Assembly: GCA_913043885.1 (NCBI GenBank)
Contig: CAJWOB010000166.1
Location: forward strand, 1-6,194
Direction: 5' to 3'
DNA from: an uncultured Spirochaetaceae bacterium
GTDB taxonomy: Bacteria; Spirochaetota; Spirochaetia; SZUA-6; Bin103
Length of the DNA stretch: 6,194 bases
Made by a program: the position numbers and the translations under genes. Of this stretch, positions 1 to 5,990 are shown one piece after another; the stretch's first letter is position 1, and each line of letters begins with the position of its first letter. The notes below the pieces were generated by a model. It did not search any database, had not been told where the DNA came from, and saw only the letters and a program-made list of their open reading frames with translations.

Positions 1-917
1 ACGGCAGTGCCGGTCGCGGTCGAGGAGGCCACCAGCGAGCTGCAGCAGCAGGTGGACGATGAGCAGGCGGCCATCTCCGCGGAGTTCGCCGGGTTGGTGG
101 CCCGGGCCGAACGCGCGGTGGCGGCCGGTAACTACGACTTCGCGCTGTCCGCCTATCGTGAGGCGCTGGCTGCGGTGCCCGCCACCAGGGGTCTGGAAGA
201 TTCGATCTTGCCACCGACCACGCGTATGGGCTTCGACCTGGTCAACTTCGCCGACGACGAACAGGGGGGGCAAATCCCGACACGCCGCAGCAGCTGGCTG
301 AGCTGGCACGCGACGCCGGCATCGACTTCGACAACGTGCGGGCGCTGTTCACCGAACGGTTGAGCCAGCAGATCGAGGAACAGCGGACCCAGCTTGCGGA
401 GCGGTCGGATCAGCTGGCGGCGCTGGAGCAACGACGGGTCAACGAACTGGATACGTTGGAACAGCAACGTCAGGAGCAGGTGACGGCGCGTAACCAGCAC
501 ATCAACGAGCTGCGCACCGAGCGCTCCGCGCTGCAGACCGAGGTGGCGCGTCTCGAAGAGTTCGAGCGGCTGATCGAGACCATATCCGGCCAATACGCCA
601 CCTTCCTCGGGTGGGACGAGACGGACTCCTCCGGCCCGGATGCGGTGCTGGAGTCGAAGTTCCGCCTGGAGACCTTCCTCACCGAGGCAGAGGTCGCCGG
701 CCTGCTACTGGGGCTAGCCGACCGCGTCCGCGAGTTCGACTCGCAATTCGAGGCGGCGGGCCGCGAGGCCGGGATCCTCGACGCAGCGGATATCCTCGAT
801 CAGTTCGCCGCGCTACCGAACGCCAACCAGCGGGCCGCGTTCCTCACGACCGAGATCGAGCGAGCCGCCGCCGACGCGATTCTGCTCGAGTTCCTCAACA
901 TCCTCGGCGACCTATAG
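1..917 (+). CDS. TPR-like / coiled-coil protein, 5'-partial and frameshifted
   Basis: I do not recognise the family. The reading frame is open from base 1, so the gene probably starts upstream; the GTG at 7 is only a possible internal start. The first 90 codons hold a Gln/Glu-rich helix, then a TPR-like helix pair (ARAERAVAAGNYDFALSAYR). In a run of seven G (264-270) the frame breaks: the first frame stops at 361-363, while the frame starting at 270 reads naturally (ANPDTPQQLAELARDAGIDF) to the TAG at 915-917. One extra G would join them. After the break comes a strong coiled coil (about 360-587, rich in Q, E, R and L) and a helical C-terminal part ending FLNILGDL. No catalytic motif is visible, so a scaffold or cell-envelope role is only a guess. 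It converges on the MFS gene, overlapping it by 6 bp. It is confidently coding, with function unknown. Confidence 0.75.
264..270 (+). other. Frameshift site: run of seven G
   Basis: The coiled-coil gene changes from the frame beginning at base 1 to the frame beginning at base 270 exactly at this homopolymer. Eight G instead of seven would give DEQGGANPDTPQQ and one continuous product. A G run is a usual place for polymerase slippage and for sequencing indels. Confidence 0.7.
912..917. other. Palindromic CTATAG carrying both convergent stop codons
   Basis: The plus-strand coiled-coil gene ends with TAG at 915-917 and the minus-strand MFS gene ends with TAG at 914-912. The two stops form one 6-bp palindrome, so the genes converge with no intergenic space. 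No hairpin followed by a T run is visible on either side, so no intrinsic terminator separates them. Confidence 0.85.
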
Positions 918-2150
918 CTCGTCCTCCTCCGCCCACTCCACCTCCTCGCGCCACAGCCGCATGGCGAGGCCTACGGTAATGACGAGGCCCATACCGACGG
1001 CTCCGAAGACGGCCACCGCGGGCGACGCCCCGATGGTGTCCGCCAGTGCGCCCAGCCCGACCACGCCGATGGGTTGCAGACCGATCGCCAGCGCCACGCC
1101 CCCCATTGCGCGTCCGCGCAGCGCCGGAGGAGCCGCCCGCAGGGTCGTGGCGATCTGCATCGCCGCGAACCCGGAGAATCCCAGTCCGTAGGCGAGCATT
1201 ACCAGGAGGCTGAGGGAGTACGAGCGCGAGAGGCCCAAAGCGGTAATCCCGGTCATGAAGAGCAGCGTTCCCGCCAGAAAGGTGCGCAGCGCGAAGCGCG
1301 TCTGGAGACCGGTGAGGAGAATCGAGCTGATCAGCGCACCCACGCCGATAGCCGAGGAGAGGAGGCCATACTGGAGCGGACCGACCTGCAGCGTGTCGCG
1401 GGCGACGACGGGAAGCAGGAAGTTGAAGGGGAAGCCGACGGTGTTGGCGATCACCGTGATGAGGAGAACCGCCCGCATGCGGCGGTCTGCCAGGATGGCC
1501 CGCACCGCTTGCCACGAAGAAATGGCCCGGGCTGCCAGTCGACGGGCGGGAACGTCGGCGGGGACGGGCAGGCGAGCGACCAGCACCATCGCCAGCAGCA
1601 CCAGGAGCACCATACCGACGTAGGCGCCCGCGGGGCCGACCCACGCCAGCGCCAGACCTGCGACCGCCGGACCGACCAGCATGCTCCCGGTGAGACTGGT
1701 GATGTCGACGGCGATACCGGTAACCAGCATGGGCGCCGGCAGCACGGAGCTCAGCCACGCACGGCGCGCCGAGAAGTCACCCGTGTAGCCTACGCCGCTC
1801 AAGAACGCGGCGAGGTAGGTATGCCAAATGGAGAGCTGGCCTAGGCTGAGGAGCAGCAGGACGCCGCCGGTCGAGACCACCAGGGCCACCTGCGCCAGAC
1901 GCAGCATCGTGCGAGGCGAAAATCGATCCACCAGGTCGCCAGCCAGCGCTCCGAACAGAAACGTCGGCGCCACCCGGAACACCCCCAGGGCGGCGACCCC
2001 CGAGGCGGCATCCGAGAGGCCAGCCAGAAGCCACCCGAGGAGGGTCAGCTCCGCAGCACGCAGAATGTAGTGGGTGGCGCCCACTCCCAGAAGGCACCGG
2101 CCAGCGCCTATGGCGAGGACCTGCCCGACTCTCGCCAGCGTTGTGCTCAT
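912..2150 (-). CDS. Major facilitator superfamily exporter (MFS_3/DHA3-like)
   Basis: Intact 412-residue integral membrane protein, the usual length for a 12-helix MFS carrier. Hydrophobic helices run throughout. The loop after the second helix (about residues 67-80, GALAGDLVDRFSPR) matches MFS motif A (GxLaDrxGrr). The mid-N-half stretch SLTGSMLVGPAVAGL resembles the GPalaG signature common in EntS-like/MFS_3 drug or siderophore exporters. A cytoplasmic loop (about residues 200-220) separates the two six-helix halves. The C-terminus is acidic (EEVEWAEEDEL). Probable role: proton-coupled efflux across the inner membrane; substrate not predictable. ATG at 2150 is chosen because longer in-frame starts (to 2405) only read out-of-frame sequence of the upstream barrel gene and look non-protein-like. 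No strong Shine-Dalgarno is seen. It lies 40 bp downstream of the barrel fragment and is probably co-transcribed with it. Confidence 0.88.
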   Translation of the reverse strand: MSTTLARVGQVLAIGAGRCLLGVGATHYILRAAELTLLGWLLAGLSDAASGVAALGVFRVAPTFLFGALAGDLVDRFSPRTMLRLAQVALVVSTGGVLLLLSLGQLSIWHTYLAAFLSGVGYTGDFSARRAWLSSVLPAPMLVTGIAVDITSLTGSMLVGPAVAGLALAWVGPAGAYVGMVLLVLLAMVLVARLPVPADVPARRLAARAISSWQAVRAILADRRMRAVLLITVIANTVGFPFNFLLPVVARDTLQVGPLQYGLLSSAIGVGALISSILLTGLQTRFALRTFLAGTLLFMTGITALGLSRSYSLSLLVMLAYGLGFSGFAAMQIATTLRAAPPALRGRAMGGVALAIGLQPIGVVGLGALADTIGASPAVAVFGAVGMGLVITVGLAMRLWREEVEWAEEDEL

Positions 2151-2190
2151 CGCGGCATGCGAGGCTGATCGGCAGGTAGGTGGCTCGCCG

Positions 2191-3070
2191 CTACCAGGAG
2201 ATGCGGAAGCCGACCACGGTGTTGCGGTAGTCGAGCGCCACGTACTGGGGGAACCACCAGCCCGGTACCACCCCGTCGGGGTACAGCGCGGTAGGAAAGG
2301 TGCGCTGCTGAAACTCCTCGCCGTCCGCGGTGTAGTACAACTGCGGTGCGTACTCGAAGAAGAACTTGAACCCCAGCCACGGCGAGTACTCCGCTCCCGC
2401 GGCAAGCTCCAGCCCGAACGGGGCGGCCTCCTCCGCGCCGAAGGTCACCTCGAGCTGATCGTCCGCATCGCGGACGATCGAGTGAACCAGCCGCAGGAAC
2501 AGGCCGCCCGCCGCGTAGAAGCGCAGATCGGCCTCCGGTGGCGACAGGTAGATGCCCGTGCTCAGGTTGATGTTGGTCAGCGGGCTGCTCTCGAACACCG
2601 ATGGCGTGCTGTCGACCAGGTAGAGCCCGATGGCGTAGGTCGTGAGCCCGCCGCGCAGGAAGAACTCCGCCAGTGTAAAGAAATACCAGAACCGCGATCC
2701 GGGGAACTGAAGGTTGTTGAAGTAGGTGTCCACCGGCGAACAACGCCGCCCGCGACTGGTCCAGGTCGATCTGCAGCGGCTGGTAGCCGAGGTAGAACGA
2801 CTCGTCGATGGCATACATGAGGTCCGCCTCGGATCGCACCTCGTAGGTGGCTGGGTTGGGGAGATTGAGCACCAGTGATCCGGACGGGCCGATCTCCAAC
2901 GGATCGGCGCGTAGCCCCTGCACCACCGTGCCGGGAAGGCCGGTGACCTGCACCTCCAGGATGTCGGCAACCGCGGTGTAGGAGGTCCGGATGGTCGCGA
3001 TTAGATCGTCCCAGAACCCGCGGGTAAGGTTGCGGTGGTCGAGTTGGAAGCCGGGCTGGATGGTGGTGCG
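2191..3070 (-). pseudogene. Outer-membrane beta-barrel-like protein, N-terminally missing and frameshifted
   Basis: About 292 residues that follow, without a start codon of their own, from the truncated cyclase frame. The first part (3070 to about 2735) contains an ordered polar region (e.g. GFWDDLIATIRTSYTAVADI, SGSLVLNLPNPATYEV). After a one-base shift near 2733-2734 the sequence becomes alternating, aromatic-rich strands (NINLSTGIYLSPP, RFYAAGGLFLRLV, LELAAGAEYSPW, LGFKFFFEYAPQLYY) and ends VVGFRISW, an aromatic-terminated last strand typical of BAM-inserted barrels. No signal peptide is present, as expected if the 5' end is missing. Exact family not recognised; a DUF5723-like or other spirochaetal barrel is possible. 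Probable location if intact: outer membrane. TAG stop is at 2193-2191. The gene was likely separate, sitting between the cyclase and MFS genes. Confidence 0.6.
2733..2734 (-). other. Frameshift site inside the barrel-like gene
   Basis: The minus-strand frame that starts at 4153 reads well to ...SRAALFA (codon 2737-2735), then turns into an out-of-frame, Pro/Arg/His-rich sequence. The frame offset by one base reads VDTYFNNLQF onward and ends as a barrel. Dropping one of the two G (plus-strand C) at 2733-2734 gives a smooth AALFAVDTYFNN. So one surplus base is the simplest explanation. Confidence 0.65.
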
Positions 3071-4153
3071 CCCGAACACCGCCATGATGGCGTCGCCGAT
3101 GTACTTATCGATCATGCCGTCGCGATTCATGATGATGTCGACCATCACCGAGAAGTATTCGTTGAGCGACTCGACCAGCTCGTTGGGCGGAATGCCTTCG
3201 GAGATGCTGGTGAAGCTGCGGATGTCGGAGAACAGGATCGAGAGGTTGCGGTTCTCACCGACCAGCATCGAGTCGGGGTTCTGGAAGAAGCGGTCGATCA
3301 GCTCCTGCGGTACGTACTTCTGGAAGATGTTGCGCACCTTGGCCTCGCGCTTCTGCGCGAGCACCGCCTCATAGGCGTAGCCCTTGATGCGATCGGTCAG
3401 TCGCTCCAGCTCTCCCACCATCACGTTGAAGGTCTGCGACATCTCACCGATTTCGTCGCGGTAGTCGACCGGCACCCGACCCGACAGGTCGCTGGTGGAG
3501 ATGATATTGCGCATCGCGCCCACCACGCGGGTGAGTGGTCCAGTAAGGACGCGGACGAACCCGAACAACAGCAGAATCGACAGCACCGATCCGATCACCA
3601 CCAACAGCAGCGTCTGCCGTTGGATCTGGTCGATGTCGCTGAAGAACGCGTCGCGGTCCTGCGTTACCAGGAAGTACCAGGCGAAGGGCTCGAAGCGGAA
3701 GCCCATGGCCATGCGCTCGATGCCGCCGATGGGGGTCTGCAGCAGCTCGCGCGAGCCGAGCGTGGCACGCTCGATGAGTATCTGCTTCTCTGGATCACTG
3801 AGCTCCACCAGCTCGCGTACATTCGGTGTGGTTTCCATCACCACCGTCGCGACGTCGTCCACGGCGATGATCAGCTCGGTATCGTCGTTGCGGATAATGC
3901 TGCGGGCGAACACCTCGATGCCCGCCTGAGCCGCCTGCACCATCTCCTCACGGCTGGTCAGGTCATTCTCGACCAGCAACCGCCACTGCTTGTCGACGTG
4001 CTTCTCCAGCTCCGCTGTCTTGAAGTCCAGCAGCTCGACGGTAACTCGGGTAACGGCGGTGCGCGCCGTGAAGAGCGAGGCGGCGGCGCCGATGATCAGT
4101 GCCCCGATCAGCAGCGGGACGACGATCAGTACGATCTTTACGCGGATGCTCAA
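3071..4153 (-). CDS. Membrane-bound class III adenylate/guanylate cyclase, catalytic domain truncated
   Basis: 361 residues are recognisable. TM1 is about 6-28. An extracytoplasmic sensor region spans about 29-180. TM2 is about 181-202, followed by a HAMP linker about 203-255 (PLTRVVGAMRNI, then DEIGEMSQTFNVMVGEL) and a signalling helix (AKVRNIFQKYVPQELIDRFF). The cyclase domain starts at about 303. It keeps the first metal Asp (D310 in LFSDIRSFTSISE), the purine-specifying Lys (K350) and the second metal Asp (D354) in DKYIGDAIMAVFG. The rest of the domain, which holds the second substrate Asp and the transition-state Asn and Arg of class III cyclases, is absent; after G361 the frame enters the barrel-like protein. 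As written it cannot form a working active site. An intact version would make cAMP (or cGMP) at the inner membrane in response to an external signal. The start is TTG at 4153, the only start codon between the upstream in-frame stop (4180-4178) and TM1; no clear Shine-Dalgarno. Confidence 0.85.
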
Positions 4154-4181
4154 GGCAAGGAAGTGTAGCTGGCCACTTTAG

Positions 4182-4217
4182 GTGCGGCCCGTGCGGCCCG
4201 TGCGGCCCGTGCGGCCA
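4182..4217 (+). repeat. Tandem repeat, 4 copies of 9 bp (GTGCGGCCC)
   Basis: Units start at 4182, 4191, 4200 and 4209. The first three are identical and the fourth ends CCA instead of CCC. A degenerate fifth unit (ATGCGCGCC) may follow at 4218. It lies in the divergent intergenic region, outside any supported gene. The function is unknown: it could be a repeated protein-binding site or a slippage-prone microsatellite that changes promoter spacing. Confidence 0.9.
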
Positions 4218-4224
4218 ATGCGCG

Positions 4225-4238
4225 CCGGCGGCCGCCGG
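4225..4238. repeat. Perfect 14-bp palindrome CCGGCGGCCGCCGG
   Basis: Its reverse complement equals itself over all 14 bases. It directly follows the 9-bp repeat array, upstream of nfeD. It could be a dimeric regulator site, but such GC-only palindromes also arise by chance in GC-rich DNA. Confidence 0.6.
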
Positions 4239-4244
4239 ACACGC

Positions 4245-4278
4245 GCCGGTTGACCGGCACGGTGGGGATTCCTACCTT
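4245..4278 (+). promoter_or_regulatory. Possible promoter with overlapping inverted repeat for the nfeD-SPFH operon
   Basis: The inverted repeat GCCGGT-TG-ACCGGC (4245-4258) contains TTGACC (4250-4255), a good -35 candidate. After a 17-bp spacer lies TACCTT (4273-4278), a weak -10 with three of six consensus bases. Transcription would then start close to the GTG at 4288, giving a nearly leaderless message, which fits the lack of a Shine-Dalgarno there. The evidence is weak. Confidence 0.25.
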
Positions 4279-4287
4279 TGACAGGCT

Positions 4288-4779
4288 GTGATTGAGTGGC
4301 TCACCCGCCCTGAGGTCTGGGGGTTAGCGGGGCTGCTATTCGTCGCCGCCGAGTTCCTCGGTCCCAACTTCGTCCTGTTCTTCTTCGGTATCGGCGCGCT
4401 CCTCACCGCCGCCGCAACCGCCCTCTTCCCGCCGCTAGGCGGCAGTCTGCTGATCCAAGTGCTGGTGTGGCTGGGGGCGTCGGTCGGCACGATGCTCTCG
4501 CTACGCCGCTACCTGAAGGGGATCTTCCGCGGCTGGGTCGACCGCCGGCCACTCGAGGACGAGTACCGCGGCAAGGAGGCGACCGTGGTCGAGGCGATAG
4601 CGTCCGGCCACACCGGTCGCGTGCGATTCCAGGGCACCACCTGGGACGCCGTCAGTTACGATGAGACCTTCGCTCCTGGCGACGCGGTGCAGATCCTGAA
4701 GCACGAGAACCTGACTCTGGTGGTGGGCAAGACCGTCGCCGACGAGCTGGCCGCCTACGAAGCGGAACAGGAGGAATAG
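4288..4779 (+). CDS. nfeD: NfeD-family membrane protein (short form, OB-fold C-terminus)
   Basis: 163 residues, the size of short (protease-less) NfeD proteins. Hydrophobic segments lie at about 9-27, 29-45 and 53-71 (VWGLAGLLFVAAEFLGPNFV, FFFGIGALLTAAATALFPPL). A cytosolic OB-fold-like beta domain lies at about 92-150, with the family pattern GKEATVVEAIASGHTGRVRF, then GTTWDAVSYDETFAPGDAVQ and a final LTLVV strand. NfeD proteins partner SPFH/stomatin proteins encoded next to them and are thought to help organise membrane microdomains or membrane protein quality control. GTG at 4288 is the only start after the in-frame stop at 4279-4281; there is no strong Shine-Dalgarno. Its TAG stop (4777-4779) overlaps the next GTG start by one base, implying translational coupling. 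Confidence 0.9.
   Translation: MIEWLTRPEVWGLAGLLFVAAEFLGPNFVLFFFGIGALLTAAATALFPPLGGSLLIQVLVWLGASVGTMLSLRRYLKGIFRGWVDRRPLEDEYRGKEATVVEAIASGHTGRVRFQGTTWDAVSYDETFAPGDAVQILKHENLTLVVGKTVADELAAYEAEQEE
4769..4774 (+). promoter_or_regulatory. Ribosome binding site AGGAGG for the first SPFH gene
   Basis: A perfect Shine-Dalgarno core inside the last codons of nfeD, four bases before the GTG at 4779. It supports that GTG as the true start. Confidence 0.6.
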
Positions 4780-5774
4780 TGGAGCCACTGAGCATAGTAA
4801 TTGCTCTCGGTGTAGCGGTGGTCGGCTTCTGGGCCTTTACCCGCTTTGTGCGGATCGTGCCAGAGCAGCAGACCCACATCGTCGAGCGGCTGGGCAAGTT
4901 TGCCCGCGCGTTGGGGCCCGGGTTCCACCTGATCATCCCGCTGGTCGAGCGCATCGCCTACAAGCAGAGCCTCAAGGAGGAGGCCATCGACGTGGACCCC
5001 CAGGTCTGCATCACCAACGACAACGTGCAGGTGAGCGTCGACGGCATCCTCTACATGAAGGTGATCGATCCGCAGAAGGCCAGCTACGGCATCGACGACT
5101 ACCGGTTCGCCACCGCTCAGTTGGCGCAGACCACGATGCGCTCGGAGATGGGCAAGATCGACCTGGACCGCAGCTTCTCGGAACGGGAGTCGCTCAACAA
5201 CGCCATCGTGCGCAGCGTCGACCAGGCCTCCGACCCATGGGGGATCAAGGTTACCCGCTACGAAATCAAGGACATCGCCCCGCCGGGCAGCATCCTGCAG
5301 GCGATGGAGCAGCAGATGCGGGCCGAGCGCGAGAAGCGGGCGCAGATCCTGGAGAGCGAAGGCGACAAGGAGTCGCGGATCAACGCCTCCAAGGGCGAGC
5401 GGGAGGAGGCGATCAACCTGAGCCGCGGTGAGCGTCAGCGGCGAATCAACACCGCGGAGGGGCGCGCCAAGTCCATCGAGGTAACCGCGCAGGCCACCGC
5501 CGACGGCATCCGCGAGATCGCCACTGCCATCCAGCTGCCCAAGGGCAAGGAGGCGGTAGCGATGCGGATTGCGGAGCAGTTCGTCGGCCAGCTCGGCCAG
5601 ATCCTCGATCGAGCCAAGACGTCGGTGATGCCGATCGATGTCGCGCAGGTACGGGCGCTGCTGCAGACGGTGCTGCCCGGTCGCGCGGCGGGGGAGGCGA
5701 CCGACGGTGCCGCCGTGCCACGGCCGACCCCGCAGCCGTTCGCCAACCGCGTCGGGCCGGAGGAGGGCAACTAG
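4779..5774 (+). CDS. SPFH / stomatin-slipin (band 7) family membrane protein, QmcA-like
   Basis: Complete 331-residue protein. An N-terminal membrane anchor (about 1-22) is followed by the SPFH domain. It begins VRIVPEQQTHIVERLGKF, continues GPGFHLIIPLVERIAYKQSL, and carries the hallmark stretches ITNDNVQVSVDGILYMKVID and ASYGIDDYRFATAQLAQTTM, then MGKIDLDRSFSERESLN (SPFH to about 180). A charged, Glu/Lys/Arg/Ala-rich flotillin-like coiled coil (about 170-250, e.g. MRAEREKRAQILESEGDKES) drives oligomerisation. The tail after about 300 is Pro/Ala-rich and probably flexible. Such proteins form large ring or cage assemblies at the membrane that influence lateral organisation and protease access; NfeD is the usual partner, as here. 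GTG start overlaps the nfeD stop (TAGTG). The TAG stop abuts the ATG of the next SPFH gene. Confidence 0.93.
   Translation: MEPLSIVIALGVAVVGFWAFTRFVRIVPEQQTHIVERLGKFARALGPGFHLIIPLVERIAYKQSLKEEAIDVDPQVCITNDNVQVSVDGILYMKVIDPQKASYGIDDYRFATAQLAQTTMRSEMGKIDLDRSFSERESLNNAIVRSVDQASDPWGIKVTRYEIKDIAPPGSILQAMEQQMRAEREKRAQILESEGDKESRINASKGEREEAINLSRGERQRRINTAEGRAKSIEVTAQATADGIREIATAIQLPKGKEAVAMRIAEQFVGQLGQILDRAKTSVMPIDVAQVRALLQTVLPGRAAGEATDGAAVPRPTPQPFANRVGPEEGN
5761..5766 (+). promoter_or_regulatory. Ribosome binding site AGGAGG for the second SPFH gene
   Basis: A perfect Shine-Dalgarno core eight bases before the ATG at 5775, lying in the last codons of the first SPFH gene. It confirms the start and the coupled operon. 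Confidence 0.7.
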
Positions 5775-5990
5775 ATGGAGAGCGTGCTGTCAGTCCTGGC
5801 CATCATCTTCGGCGGCATCGTCGTCATATCGATACTGCGCTCCATTCGCATCGTGCCGGCCCGGACCGCAATGGTGGTGGAGCGGCTCGGCAAGTACGCC
5901 AAGACCCTGGGCGCCGGCTTCCACGTCCTGGTGCCGTTCATCGATCGGCGCCACTTCTTGTATCGCCGGGCTTTCGCTCCCGGTCGGTGA
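5775..5990 (+). pseudogene. Second SPFH/stomatin paralogue, truncated after 58 codons
   Basis: 71-residue frame. Residues 1-58 are a clear SPFH start: a hydrophobic anchor (about 4-22), then RIVPARTAMVVERLGKYAKT and GAGFHVLVPFIDR, which align with residues 25-58 of the upstream SPFH protein. After R58 (bases 5946-5948) the homology stops. The remaining 13 residues (RHFLYRRAFAPGR) match nothing in the paralogue, which continues IAYKQSLKEEAIDV. TGA is at 5988-5990. A full protein should exceed 250 residues, so almost all of the SPFH domain is missing. None of the three plus frames downstream restores it, so this is a breakpoint (deletion, insertion or misassembly) and not a simple frameshift. 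Two neighbouring SPFH paralogues behind nfeD is a known arrangement. ATG directly follows the previous TAG with zero spacing. Confidence 0.8.

Larger units (their letters stand above)
4154..4287. promoter_or_regulatory. Divergent intergenic region between cyclase and nfeD operons
   Basis: 134 bp separate the divergent TTG start (4153, minus) and GTG start (4288, plus). It must hold the promoters for both directions unless transcription enters from further away. It contains a 9-bp tandem repeat array, a 14-bp palindrome and a 6+6 inverted repeat, listed separately. No protein-like frame is visible here. Confidence 0.6.

Noticed and set aside
1074..1844. Plus-strand open frame of 256 codons antisense to the MFS gene
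   Set aside because: Low-complexity, charged, unlike a real protein. The minus strand here encodes a clear multi-helix transporter.
2147..2150. ATGA overlap between the frame starting at 4153 and the MFS start
   Set aside because: It looks like translational coupling. However, the frame that stops at 2147 is the out-of-frame continuation after the break at about 2733; the real barrel frame stops at 2191, so the overlap is coincidental.
912..2405. Longer MFS start at 2405 (497 codons)
   Set aside because: The extra 85 residues are Ser/Arg/Thr/Pro-rich and overlap the well-supported barrel frame. The ATG at 2150 gives a normal MFS length.
3035..4168. Long plus-strand open frame (377 codons) antisense to the cyclase
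   Set aside because: Its sequence is rich in His, Asp, Arg and Gln with no domain. It mirrors the high-GC codon bias of the cyclase on the other strand, which has clear TM, HAMP and catalytic motifs.
4154..4180. TACACT as -10 box for the cyclase on the minus strand
   Set aside because: The hexamer fits four of six bases, but the position 17 bp upstream (GGCCGC) does not resemble a -35 box.
4182..4217. CRISPR-like array
   Set aside because: The 9-bp units are directly adjacent with no spacers and there are no cas genes; it is a simple tandem repeat.
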